In this document: one piece after another, positions 19,401 to 28,733 of the stretch | How the letters are laid out: every line of letters begins with the position of its first letter | Position numbering within the stretch: the stretch's first letter is position 1 | NCBI GenBank assembly: GCA_938039675.1 | Contig: CALHUI010000003.1 | Span: 434,001 to 498,000 of the forward strand | Direction of reading: 5' to 3' | Length of the DNA: 64,000 bases | Source of the DNA: an uncultured Cytophagales bacterium | GTDB taxonomy: Bacteria; Bacteroidota; Bacteroidia; Cytophagales; Thermoflexibacteraceae | Made by a program: the position numbers and the translations under genes | The notes under the pieces: generated by a model | Database searches by the model: none | What the model saw: only the letters and a program-made list of their open reading frames with translations | What the model was told of the DNA's origin: nothing

Positions 19401-20354
19401 ATGAGCAATGTATTGATATATGTAGAAGCCGAAAACGGTGCTGCAAAAAAATCTTCCTTAGAAGCGGTAAGCTACGGGGCTGCCGTTGCCGAAATGCTGG
19501 GCGGTAAAGCCGTAGCTGTTGCCGCTGCCGATTTGTCAGCTGACCACGCGGGCGAGTTAGCCAAATTCGGTGCAGACAAGGTGTTGCACTTTGGTGGCAC
19601 TGTTAATCAAAGTAGCGAAATAGCCGAACTTGTGGCTGCTGCTGCGCAACAAGAAAACGCTGCCGTGGTTGTTACTGCAAAATCTATCAATGCCGATGGG
19701 GCTGTGCCAATGATTGGCGTAAAACTCAAAGCATCGGTAGCAACCAATGTTACTGCACTGCCCGACTTGAGCAACGGTTTTGTTGTAACCCGCGCTGCCT
19801 ACACAGGTAAAGCAATTACGCAGGTATCGCTGCACAGCAACGTAAAAGTGTTGAGTATCAAGAAAAATGCTTCCGGTACAAAAGAGTACAATAAACCGTT
19901 AGCGGTAGAATCATTCAACGCAAACATCAGCGCGAGCAAAATCACGGTGAAAGAAGTGAAAAAGCAGACAGGGGAAATTTTGCTGCCCGAAGCCGACATT
20001 GTGGTTTCCGCCGGCCGCGGCTTGAAAGGGCCTGAAAACTGGGGTATGATTGAAGAATTGGCCAAAACACTGGGGGCTGCTACTGCCTGCTCTAAGCCTG
20101 TGAGCGACATGGACTGGCGACCACACCACGAGCACGTAGGACAAACAGGTATCAAAGTAAGCCCTAACCTGTACTTTGCCATCGGTATTTCGGGTGCCAT
20201 CCAGCACTTGGCAGGTGTAAACTCTTCCAAAGTGATTGTAGTTATTAATAAAGACCCCGAAGCACCTTTCTTCAAATCTGCTGATTACGGCATTGTCGGC
20301 GATGCTTTTGAGGTAGTGCCCAAACTGAACGAAGCACTGAAAGCCGCTTTGTAA
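19401..20354 (+). CDS. etfA: Electron transfer flavoprotein subunit alpha
   Basis: ADIVVSAGRGLKGPENWGMIEELAKTLGAATACSKPVSDMDWRPHHEHVGQTGIKVSPNLYFAIGISGAIQHLAG. Confidence 0.96.
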   Translation: MSNVLIYVEAENGAAKKSSLEAVSYGAAVAEMLGGKAVAVAAADLSADHAGELAKFGADKVLHFGGTVNQSSEIAELVAAAAQQENAAVVVTAKSINADGAVPMIGVKLKASVATNVTALPDLSNGFVVTRAAYTGKAITQVSLHSNVKVLSIKKNASGTKEYNKPLAVESFNANISASKITVKEVKKQTGEILLPEADIVVSAGRGLKGPENWGMIEELAKTLGAATACSKPVSDMDWRPHHEHVGQTGIKVSPNLYFAIGISGAIQHLAGVNSSKVIVVINKDPEAPFFKSADYGIVGDAFEVVPKLNEALKAAL

Positions 20355-20374
20355 GCAACCGACATAAGAGTATA

Positions 20375-20411
20375 AAAAATCCGCATCGGAGGCTATCGGT
20401 GCGGATTTTTG
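20375..20411 (+). terminator. Intrinsic terminator after etfA
   Basis: aaaaaatccgcatcgg-aggctat-cggtgcggattttt. Confidence 0.75.
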
Positions 20412-20424
20412 TTAATTGCTTGCA

Positions 20425-21183
20425 TTACACCTCCAATTTCATTCTTACTTTGGCAATTTGCTCTCCTAACCATGGCATAGGTTTTATGCGCCGATAGGTG
20501 AGATTGAAGCGGTCAATAGCATATTTCTTAATGTGTGCCATTGCTTCCTCTACAGAATCGGTCAGGCAAATTAAGTCCATATCTTCGGGGCTAAGCGTGC
20601 CTTGTTCTACCATCATCTGCATAAAGTCAATCAATTGCTTCCAGTAAGCCCCTCCAATGAGTACAATAGGAAAATTGGCGATTTTTTTGGTTTGAATCAG
20701 GGTGAGTGTTTCAAAAAATTCATCCATTGTGCCGGCACCGCCCGGCATGACGACAAAGCCATAGGAGTATTTTAGCAGCAGTACTTTCCGAACAAAAAAA
20801 TGCTCAATAGTTACCCACCTGTCCATATAAGGATTGTGCGCTTGTTCATGCGGCAGTTGTATGTTGCAACCGACAGAGTAACCTCCTGCTTCTTTGGCTC
20901 CGCGATTGGCCGCTTCCATAATGCCCGGACCACCGCCTGTCATTACGGTAAAGCCCATTTTGGCCAATTGGCAACCTACTTCCCGTGCTTGCAAGTAGTA
21001 GGGGTGATGCTCATTAAATCGCGCCGAGCCAAACACAGTTACACAAGGGCCTATGAAGTGCAACTTGCGAAAGCCGCGAATAAAGTCAGCCAAAACTTTC
21101 AACGTAAATATAAACTCAGCCCACCTGCTGCGGGGGCCTTCTAAGAATTTTTTGTCATCGCTATTGTTGTTATCACTTGCCAT
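20425..21183 (-). CDS. LOG/TIGR00730-family Rossmann-fold protein
   Basis: VMTGGGPGIMEAANRGAKEAGG and VMPGGAGTMDEFFETLTLIQ motifs. Confidence 0.9.
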   Translation of the reverse strand: MASDNNNSDDKKFLEGPRSRWAEFIFTLKVLADFIRGFRKLHFIGPCVTVFGSARFNEHHPYYLQAREVGCQLAKMGFTVMTGGGPGIMEAANRGAKEAGGYSVGCNIQLPHEQAHNPYMDRWVTIEHFFVRKVLLLKYSYGFVVMPGGAGTMDEFFETLTLIQTKKIANFPIVLIGGAYWKQLIDFMQMMVEQGTLSPEDMDLICLTDSVEEAMAHIKKYAIDRFNLTYRRIKPMPWLGEQIAKVRMKLEV

Positions 21184-21241
21184 GTCTGTATCAATTGACT
21201 GAATAAGGAGAAAAAATGATGCAAATAAAAATAAGCAAAAA

Positions 21242-22327
21242 CTATCGGATTACCTTATTCAACTGTCCCCAGAGCTCATTATCAAAACTTGAAATGGCTA
21301 ATTGTATGTTGCCTGCTGAGTCGCCGATGCGGATAACAACGAGATTTTGCGAAGGAACTACGTAAATTTTCTGGTCATTTTTTCCCAAAGCAGCATACAT
21401 ATCGGCAGGTGCGTTGGGCATCATTGCGCCATTGAATACAAAGCGTGAAATAGGTAGCATGTGCGAACTTTTACCGTTGAGCCAAGTTAAGTAGCCATAG
21501 GATAAATTGAGTGGCTGTGAACTGTTAATCATGTCGTTAAAATAATTGTCGTCATCCAAAATCGGAGTGCTGCCCCACTTGCCGCGATTGAGCAGCAACA
21601 GACCGAAACGCGCCATACTGCGTGCATTGCTAAAGTAAACATTATTGAAACCTACTTTAACCCATAGTCCGCTCATTCCTATGCGGTTGCGAATAGTTCG
21701 CTGAAAGTAGGTGTTGTAGTCGGTGCGGGCTGCCGTTTCTACCACTCGCTCCAACAGGGTGTAGGGGGCATTGTGATATGCCCACCGTGTGCCGGCATCT
21801 GCTGCATATTGCAAACATTGGCGGAGTGTGCAATCATCATCGGGTACGGCATCATTCAGTCCGGTGGTCATTGTTAGTTGATGGCGGAGGGTAATCAGAT
21901 TTTCCTTGTCGGCAGGCAGCGAAGTCCATCCGGTGCCCAAGTATTGCGAGCTGCGGTCGCTGATGCGGAGCAACCCCTCCTTTTGCGCAATGCCGACAAG
22001 CACAGCCGTCAGGGTTTTGCCTGCCGATGCCCAATACCAAATGCTATCGGCAGTGAAACGCCCAAAGTAACGTTCTATCGCAATTTTGCCGTCTTTCAAC
22101 ACAATAAATGCCTTCGTGTTTTTTTGCTGCAAAAAGGTGTAAAGATTGTTGAGTTCTGTCTCGTTCCAGTGCAGAGATGCAGGCGAAACAGTTTCCCATG
22201 CATTGCTGCCGACAGGTGGAAAGTACAGCGATGAAGACGGGTTGGGGGCAGGCGAAGGCGTGTTTTTTTGACAGGAAGCAATGGCGAGCAGGCAGCAGGC
22301 CGCAGAAGCGATAAAAAAGGTTTTCAT
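21242..22327 (-). CDS. Serine hydrolase / beta-lactamase-family lipoprotein
   Basis: Lipoprotein signal LLAIASCQ; SAGKTLTAVLVGIAQKEG (SxxK), YHNAPYTLLERVVE (YxN-like). Confidence 0.85.
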   Translation of the reverse strand: MKTFFIASAACCLLAIASCQKNTPSPAPNPSSSLYFPPVGSNAWETVSPASLHWNETELNNLYTFLQQKNTKAFIVLKDGKIAIERYFGRFTADSIWYWASAGKTLTAVLVGIAQKEGLLRISDRSSQYLGTGWTSLPADKENLITLRHQLTMTTGLNDAVPDDDCTLRQCLQYAADAGTRWAYHNAPYTLLERVVETAARTDYNTYFQRTIRNRIGMSGLWVKVGFNNVYFSNARSMARFGLLLLNRGKWGSTPILDDDNYFNDMINSSQPLNLSYGYLTWLNGKSSHMLPISRFVFNGAMMPNAPADMYAALGKNDQKIYVVPSQNLVVIRIGDSAGNIQLAISSFDNELWGQLNKVIR

Positions 22328-22372
22328 AGGTATGTTTTTTCAGATAAGACAGCCTCTTTGCCTGTGGGTTTA

Positions 22373-22386
22373 ATGTTTGCAAACAT
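22373..22386. promoter_or_regulatory. 14-bp perfect palindrome ATGTTTGCAAACAT between divergent genes
   Basis: Direct reading; lies between the serine hydrolase (-) and the photolyase (+). Confidence 0.45.
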
Positions 22387-22431
22387 AAATGTTTCTTGCA
22401 AGTTGATAACGTAATCAATCAACATAAAAGC

Positions 22432-23976
22432 ATGACCTTACGCCTCTTGCTTGGCGACCAGCTCAATGCCCGACACAGTTGGTTTGCCAATGTTGCGCCC
22501 GATGTAACGTATGTACTCATGGAAATCCGTCAAGAAACGGATTATGTAACGCATCACATACAGAAAATTATTGCCTTTTTTGCAGCCATGCGGCAGTTTG
22601 CCGATGAGTTAAGGCAAAAAGGTCATCAGGTTATTTATCTGAAAATCAATGATAAAGATAACAAGCAAAACTTTGCTGACAACCTGACCGCAATTATGCG
22701 GGCCATCGGGGCAGAGCACTTTGAATATCAGCAGCCCGATGAATATAGGTTAGATGTGTACTTGGCTGAATTTTGCCGACAATTACCGATTCCTTCATAC
22801 ATGGCCGCCAGTGAACATTTTCTCACGTATCGCGAGGAATTGCCCGAAATTTTTAAAGGTAAGAAAACCTACTTGATGGAAACTTTTTACCGCGCCATGC
22901 GGAAGAAATACAACATTTTACTTGATGAATCGGGCAAACCCGAAGGTGGCAAGTGGAATTACGATGCAGAGAATCGCAAAAAATACGACGAAAAAATACC
23001 TGTGCCTCCTGTGCCGAAACCTTCCGAAACCTCTTTGCAAGTTGTCAAGGAAGTTTACCAAGATGTTCTACAGGCAGCCCCTACGACCATCGGCAGCATT
23101 AAAATAGATGCTTTTGAATGGTTTACCACCCGTGAAGAAAATTTACAACTTTTAGCTCATTTCTGTCGCTACGGCTTGCCCGAATTTGGCAGCTATCAGG
23201 ACGCAATGGCAAGCCGCTATCCGTATTTGTTCCATTCGCGGCTTTCATTTGCAATGAATGTAAAGTTGTTGCATCCGCTGGAAGTTGTTGAGGCAGCAGT
23301 CAGTCATTGGCGCAATCATCAATCGCGCATCAGTTTGGCGCAAATAGAAGGCTTTGTGCGGCAAATTATCGGCTGGCGCGAATATATGCGCGGCGTGTAT
23401 TGGGCGCAGATGCCCCGCTATGCCAAACTCAACTTTTTCGGGCACGCGCGCCCACTGCCCCAATGGTATTGGAACGCCCGAACTAACATGAACTGCCTCA
23501 AACATGCCATCGAGCAGTCTTTGCAAAAAGCCTACGCACACCACATCCAACGCCTGATGGTTACAGGCAATTTTGCGCTGTTGGCAGGTATTCACCCCGA
23601 CGAGGTAGACCGCTGGTACTTAGGCATTTACATAGATGCCATTGAATGGGTGGAAATTACCAATACCCGAGGCATGAGCCAGTTTGCCGATGGCGGCATG
23701 GTTGGTACGAAGCCTTATGTGAGTAGTGCCAACTACATGCACAAAATGAGCGATTACTGCACGAGCTGCCATTACAGCAAAGACCTGAAATACGGCGACC
23801 GTGCCTGCCCATTTAATAGTCTTTACTGGCATTTTTATGAGCGCCATCGCGAAAAACTGGCACGCAACCCCCGTATAGGCATGATGTATGTAACATGGGA
23901 CAAAATGGCAAATGCTGAACGGGAAAAAATTCTGGCACAGGCAGAGTATTACTTAGCCAACATAGAAAACTTGTAA
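22432..23976 (+). CDS. Cryptochrome/photolyase family protein, Fe-S bacterial type (PhrB-like)
   Basis: MTLRLLLGDQLNARHSWF; WREYMRGVYW; four candidate Fe-S cysteines in NCLKHAIEQSL and YCTSCHYSKDLKYGDRACPFN. Confidence 0.93.
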   Translation: MTLRLLLGDQLNARHSWFANVAPDVTYVLMEIRQETDYVTHHIQKIIAFFAAMRQFADELRQKGHQVIYLKINDKDNKQNFADNLTAIMRAIGAEHFEYQQPDEYRLDVYLAEFCRQLPIPSYMAASEHFLTYREELPEIFKGKKTYLMETFYRAMRKKYNILLDESGKPEGGKWNYDAENRKKYDEKIPVPPVPKPSETSLQVVKEVYQDVLQAAPTTIGSIKIDAFEWFTTREENLQLLAHFCRYGLPEFGSYQDAMASRYPYLFHSRLSFAMNVKLLHPLEVVEAAVSHWRNHQSRISLAQIEGFVRQIIGWREYMRGVYWAQMPRYAKLNFFGHARPLPQWYWNARTNMNCLKHAIEQSLQKAYAHHIQRLMVTGNFALLAGIHPDEVDRWYLGIYIDAIEWVEITNTRGMSQFADGGMVGTKPYVSSANYMHKMSDYCTSCHYSKDLKYGDRACPFNSLYWHFYERHREKLARNPRIGMMYVTWDKMANAEREKILAQAEYYLANIENL

Positions 23977-24058
23977 AAAAGCAAAATTAAATAAGGCTTA
24001 ACACAAGTTATTTGCTTGACCAATCTCTGTAATTTTACGTCGTTTTTTAGAAAGCTGA

Positions 24059-24498
24059 ATGAACAGTCAAACGCTACTTTATCAAAGCCCAAGCGGTATA
24101 TTGAGATTTTATCCTTAGAATCACCTGAGGTATTGCTTTACCGCATGAAAGGGCGCATAGAATTAGATGAGTAAAAACCGGGATTTGAGGAAGCACTTGC
24201 GGTTAATAAGCACACCGGCTGTTTTGATATTATCTGCGACTACTCCGCTTTGGAATACGACCCCGCACTTGGAAGAGCTTGGTTTACAGGTGTTTACTCA
24301 TCGCGTATTTTGAGGCAGGCCAACAAAACTTACCTATGCATAGTCGTACAGTCGCAAAATTTAGTACAGCGCATGACTATGCCCTTAGTTGTCAAAGGCT
24401 TGCAAAGCACGGGCTTCAAATTTGAGTTGCATTATACCGATACGATGGCTTCTGCCTTGCAATGGTTTGTTGAACATACCCCCCGGCAACAAGCATAA
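24059..24498 (+). pseudogene. Decayed SpoIIAA/STAS-like small protein gene
   Basis: Frame 1 reads PKRYIEILSLESPEVLLYRMKGRIELDE*KPGFEEALAVNKHTGCFDIICDYSALEYDPALGRAWFTGVYSS with in-frame TAA at 24172-24174; the only nearby ATG (24059) is in another frame. Confidence 0.75.
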
Positions 24499-24527
24499 GC
24501 AATATCCCCACATGTTAATTTATGGTA

Positions 24528-24535
24528 TAACTTTG
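24528..24535 (+). promoter_or_regulatory. -7 element TAACTTTG upstream of truB
   Basis: TAnnTTTG match; ATG starts at 24540. Confidence 0.5.
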
Positions 24536-24539
24536 CATT

Positions 24540-25226
24540 ATGCCGCCATTTGATTTTGAAACAGGAGAAGTACTGCTGGTAGATAAACCCGCCGAGTGGA
24601 CTTCCTTTGACGTTGTCAATAAAATTCGCTGTGCCATCCGGCAAAAGAAAATCGGTCATGCAGGTACGTTAGACCCGCTGGCAACCGGTTTGCTCATCCT
24701 GTGTACCGGAAAAAAAACCAAACTGATAGACAGCTATCAGGCGCAAGTAAAAGAATATACGGGCACAATCGTGTTGGGGCAAACAACCCCCTCCTACGAT
24801 GCAGAAACCGAACCTACCGAGGCGGTGGACATCAGCCACCTGACCGAGGCAATGCTCCAACAGGCCGCCAACCGTTTCAAGGGCGCCATTGAGCAATTGC
24901 CCCCTGTTTTTTCAGCTATCAAAGTGGATGGTGAACGCCTCTACAAGAAAGCCCGTCGCGGCGAAGAGGTAGCGCTCAAGCCGCGACGGGTAGAAATTTT
25001 CAGCTTTGAACTGGAAAAAATCACTTTCCCCGTAGTTCGTTTTCGCGTAGTATGCTCCAAAGGCACATACATCCGCAGCTTAGCACACGATTTCGGACAG
25101 GCACTGGGGGTGGGGGCATACTTAGGCAGTCTGCGACGCACCCGCATTGGCGATTTTGCGGTGGAAAACGCTTGGCAATTATCCACACTCATTGAAGCAA
25201 TTAAAGCACAACAAACCACAGAATGA
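24540..25226 (+). CDS. truB: tRNA pseudouridine(55) synthase
   Basis: GEVLLVDKPAEWTSFDVVNKIR; KIGHAGTLDPLATGLLILCTGKKTK. Confidence 0.96.
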   Translation: MPPFDFETGEVLLVDKPAEWTSFDVVNKIRCAIRQKKIGHAGTLDPLATGLLILCTGKKTKLIDSYQAQVKEYTGTIVLGQTTPSYDAETEPTEAVDISHLTEAMLQQAANRFKGAIEQLPPVFSAIKVDGERLYKKARRGEEVALKPRRVEIFSFELEKITFPVVRFRVVCSKGTYIRSLAHDFGQALGVGAYLGSLRRTRIGDFAVENAWQLSTLIEAIKAQQTTE

Positions 25227-26167
25227 AAGTCCAGCACGGAATAGCGGGGTACAGACCTCCTTCATATGCCATTGTTACGGAAGGTACTTTTGACGGGGTG
25301 CATGTCGGGCATCGCAAAATTCTCTCATCGTTGGTAGCTGAGGCGCGCCAAATCAAGCAGTTTGACCCCAATGCCGAGAGCGTGGTCATTACTTTTTGGC
25401 CGCATCCGCGCTTGGTACTTTTCCCTGAGCAGCAAGACCTGAAACTACTTTCTACACTGGACGAAAAAATCGAAGCACTGGCAGCCATTGGCATTGACCG
25501 ATTGGTCGTATTGCCGTTTGATAAAACCTTTTCTACGCTGACACCCGAACAGTACGTACAGCAAATACTGATAAACGGACTCAATACGCGGCGTTTGATT
25601 ATTGGCTATGACCACCGCTTCGGGAAAAACCGCGCAGGCGACTTTAACTTTTTGAAAAACAATGAAGAGCGTTTTGGTTTTACCGTAGAAGAAATTCCCC
25701 GTCAGGATATAGAGCAAGTTGGTGTCAGCAGCACCAAAATACGTCATGCACTGTTACAAGGCGAAATTGCAACAGCCAATCGCTATTTGGCAGCACCTTA
25801 TACCCTTTGCGGCAAAGTAGTGAAAGGCAATCAGTTGGGGCGCACCATCGGCTTCCCGACCGCCAATCTGTACATCAGCGAAAGCTATAAACTCATACCC
25901 AAAGACGGTATTTACGCCGTGCGCGTGCGCCTGAATCAGGCAATATACAATGGAATGCTCTACATAGGCATTCGTTCTACTTTGGGCAGCCAGTTAGAGC
26001 GCACCATTGAGGTTAATATTTTTGATTTTAACGAAGAAATATACGACTCTTTTTTACAAGTTGAGTTGATGGCATACCTGCGTGGGGAAGAAAAATTTGA
26101 CAGCTTAGAGAGTATGCAACACCAGTTGTGCCGCGATAAAGCAGATGCACTGCGGGTGTTAAGCTAA
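25223..26167 (+). CDS. ribF: Bifunctional riboflavin kinase/FAD synthetase
   Basis: GTFDGVHVGHRKIL; GRTIGFPTANLYI; ATGA overlap with the truB stop. Confidence 0.95.
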   Translation: MKVQHGIAGYRPPSYAIVTEGTFDGVHVGHRKILSSLVAEARQIKQFDPNAESVVITFWPHPRLVLFPEQQDLKLLSTLDEKIEALAAIGIDRLVVLPFDKTFSTLTPEQYVQQILINGLNTRRLIIGYDHRFGKNRAGDFNFLKNNEERFGFTVEEIPRQDIEQVGVSSTKIRHALLQGEIATANRYLAAPYTLCGKVVKGNQLGRTIGFPTANLYISESYKLIPKDGIYAVRVRLNQAIYNGMLYIGIRSTLGSQLERTIEVNIFDFNEEIYDSFLQVELMAYLRGEEKFDSLESMQHQLCRDKADALRVLS

Positions 26168-26182
26168 AAATTTATATGTTGC

Positions 26183-26609
26183 TTATCCTTTTTGAGAATT
26201 AACGCGTAATGTATCAGATATGCGAAAATCTAAGCTGCCTAACTTTGTTATAAAAGCCTGCTTTTTTGCTTGTATCAGAATTCCCAAACTGCCAATAACT
26301 TTTATGCCCAAATCTTGGGTAAATTTGCGCTCTTTTCGTTCATTTATGATTAGCAGGCTATCGTCGAGTTTCATACACAAAGCAATAGCACTTGCTTCAC
26401 CAGCATGAAGATGAATATTTAACAGTTTAATGGTGTCAAAATTATTTGCAGGCTTTATCCATTCGGGCAAGATTTCTTCATACTCTTCTGCTGAGCTGCT
26501 ACTGTGAGTGTAATCCCAACCATAGCAAAAAGTTTTTGTAGCAGGTACAATTGTTGAATTTTTTTCTAAGATAATCAAGTAAGTTGTATCTGGAATAAAC
26601 AACAATCAT
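26183..26609 (-). pseudogene. DUF3368-type PIN-like toxin, frameshifted
   Basis: C-terminal HLHAGEASAIALCMKLDDSLLIINERKERKFTQDLGIKVIGSLGILIQAKKQ intact; N-terminal core only recoverable by switching frames (MIVV / DTTYLIILEK / KIQQLYLLQKLFAMVGITLTVAA / EEYEEILPEWIK). Confidence 0.7.
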
Positions 26610-26616
26610 AAGTTTT

Positions 26617-26837
26617 TCAAGTCTTTGTATATATTATTTGCGTTATATCTAAAGACAGAAATTCTGTTTTTCCTGCCAACTCAATAAATGCTATTTTAGA
26701 AATCCTGCAACTTGGGCAGCTTGTCCGGCAGACAGTTTTTCAGTTTCATATAATCGCATTGCTACGACCACGCTCAGTTCCTACCGGGAAATTGTTCTTG
26801 TTAAAGAATCAGGCAGGCGAATCACATACTCGTACAT
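26617..26837 (-). pseudogene. UPF0175-like antitoxin, nonsense-mutated and frameshifted
   Basis: Reverse strand reads MYEYVIRLPDSLTRTISR*ELSVVVAMRLYETEKLSAGQAAQVAG then, after a 1-nt shift, ISKIAFIELAGKTEFLSLDITQIIYTKT*. Confidence 0.7.
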
Positions 26838-26899
26838 GATTAACAAATTTATGAAAGTATCTTGTTGCAGATGCCGCTCTTGCACGATGGAGTTATTGT

Positions 26900-26940
26900 A
26901 AAAAAAAAGCCATCACACCGATTAAGAGGATGGCTTTTTG
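26900..26940 (-). terminator. Terminator downstream of tRNA-Leu
   Basis: aaaaaagccatc-acaccgattaagag-gatggcttttt hairpin; T-run on the minus strand. Confidence 0.7.
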
Positions 26941-26943
26941 TTG

Positions 26944-27027
26944 TACCCAGGGCCGGGGTCGAACCGGCACGGCATTGCTGCCACTGGTGTTTGAGACCAG
27001 CGCGTCTACCGATTCCGCCACCTGGGC
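26944..27027 (-). tRNA. tRNA-Leu (anticodon CAA)
   Basis: Reverse strand GCCCAGGTGGCGGAATCGGTAGACGCGCTGGTCTCAAACACCAG...GCCGGTTCGACCCCGGCCCTGGGTA; acceptor stem GCCCAGG/CCTGGGT, anticodon loop CTCAAAC, long variable arm; CCA not encoded. Confidence 0.95.
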
Positions 27028-27107
27028 AAACAGTGGTGCAAAGCAAAAGGTAAATTTTGGTTCGTGCAAGCCTCAGGTAAAAATTTTTTTTTGCGACTAT
27101 TTGCACT

Positions 27108-27115
27108 TAGCTTTG
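27108..27115 (+). promoter_or_regulatory. -7 element TAGCTTTG upstream of accC
   Basis: TAnnTTTG match 18 nt before ATG 27134. Confidence 0.45.
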
Positions 27116-27133
27116 CTCACATTCCTGAACGAT

Positions 27134-28639
27134 ATGCGTAAGATACATAAGATTCTGGTTGCCAACCGTGGCGAAATTGCATTGCGTGTGATGCGTACTG
27201 CACGCGAAATGGGTATTCAAACCGTTGCTGTGTACAGCCAAGCCGACCGCAATGCGCCACATGTGCGTTTTGCCGATGAGGCTGTTTGCATTGGCCCTCC
27301 GCCATCGGCACAGTCTTATCTGTTGATGGATAAACTTATTGAAATCAGCTTGCAAATGGGCGTAGATGCCATTCATCCGGGCTACGGTTTTCTTTCAGAG
27401 AATGCTGTTTTTTCGCGTAAGGTCAGCGAAGCAGGTCTGATTTTCATCGGCCCTTCGCCCGAGTCTATCGAGATGATGGGCAGCAAACTTTCAGCTAAGT
27501 TGGCAGCCAAACGCTATAACATTCCGCTTGTGCCCGGCACAGAGGAAGCCATTAGCGACGTTGCGGCAGCCAAACAGCGCGCAGCGGAAATTGGCTACCC
27601 CGTGCTGATTAAAGCCAGTGCAGGCGGCGGCGGTAAAGGGATGCGCCTTGTGCACCACGAAGAAGAATTTGAGGAGCAAATGCATCGCGCTATCAGCGAA
27701 GCACAGGCAGCGTTCGGCGATGGGGCAGTTTTCATTGAAAAGTTTGTTACTGCACCGCGACATATCGAGATTCAGGTACTGGGCGATAAACACGGCAATA
27801 TTATCCACCTATTCGAACGCGAATGCTCCATTCAGCGCCGCCACCAGAAAGTGATAGAGGAAGCACCCTCAGCCGTGCTGACTCCCGAAATTCGCGCAGC
27901 AATGGGTAAGTGTGCCGTAGATGTGGCGCGCGCCTGCAATTACTACGGTGCAGGCACGGTAGAATTTATCGTCAATGACAAGTTGGAATTTTACTTCCTT
28001 GAAATGAATACGCGCCTGCAAGTGGAGCACCCCGTTACAGAGATAATTACGGGTGTGGATTTGGTGCGTCAGCAAATTTTGGTTGCCGAAGGGCACGCAT
28101 TGGCAATCCGTCAGGAAGACCTACAAATTAAAGGTCATGCCATAGAGGTGCGCGTATGTGCCGAAGACCCTGCCAACAACTTTCTGCCCGATATCGGCAA
28201 ACTGCATACCTACGTGCGCCCGCAAGGGCCGGGCATCCGCGTAGATGACGGCTTTGAGCAAGGCATGGACATCCCGATTTACTACGACCCAATGATTGCC
28301 AAATTGATTGTCCATGCCGAAGACCGCAATAAAGCCATTGCTAAAATGCTACGAGCAATTGAGGAATACCAAATCACGGGCATTCAGACGACGCTGGGTT
28401 TCTGCACTTACGTACTAAACCACGAGGCGTTCATCAGTGGGCAGTTTGACACCAAGTTTGTAGAAAAATATTTCACCCCTGAGGTTCTGCAAAGTGCCAA
28501 CCGCCCCGAAGAGGAGCGCGTGGCAGCGGCATTGGCTGCCTTCCTGTTAGCACAAGGAAACGGTACACCTGCTGTTACAGCAACTGTAGCGCCTATTTCA
28601 GCCGCAACTTCCGCGTGGAAACGTCGGGGGCGAATGTAA
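27134..28639 (+). CDS. accC: Acetyl/acyl-CoA carboxylase biotin carboxylase subunit
   Basis: MRKIHKILVANRGEIALRVMRTAREMG; KASAGGGGKGMRLV; EMNTRLQVEHPVTEIITGVDLVRQQ; the 26930 ORF start overlaps the tRNA and is rejected. Confidence 0.94.
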   Translation: MRKIHKILVANRGEIALRVMRTAREMGIQTVAVYSQADRNAPHVRFADEAVCIGPPPSAQSYLLMDKLIEISLQMGVDAIHPGYGFLSENAVFSRKVSEAGLIFIGPSPESIEMMGSKLSAKLAAKRYNIPLVPGTEEAISDVAAAKQRAAEIGYPVLIKASAGGGGKGMRLVHHEEEFEEQMHRAISEAQAAFGDGAVFIEKFVTAPRHIEIQVLGDKHGNIIHLFERECSIQRRHQKVIEEAPSAVLTPEIRAAMGKCAVDVARACNYYGAGTVEFIVNDKLEFYFLEMNTRLQVEHPVTEIITGVDLVRQQILVAEGHALAIRQEDLQIKGHAIEVRVCAEDPANNFLPDIGKLHTYVRPQGPGIRVDDGFEQGMDIPIYYDPMIAKLIVHAEDRNKAIAKMLRAIEEYQITGIQTTLGFCTYVLNHEAFISGQFDTKFVEKYFTPEVLQSANRPEEERVAAALAAFLLAQGNGTPAVTATVAPISAATSAWKRRGRM

Positions 28640-28733
28640 TTATTAAGTTTTCTGTGTGGTGCGCTATTTTTCTGCTGTAATCTTGAAAATGAAAAAATTT
28701 CGACAAAATGCTTGCAAATAGTTTAAACATTGC

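Noticed and set aside
26930-27133. N-terminal extension of the accC ORF
   Set aside because: It covers the tRNA-Leu gene; the real start is MRKIHKILVANRGEIA at 27134
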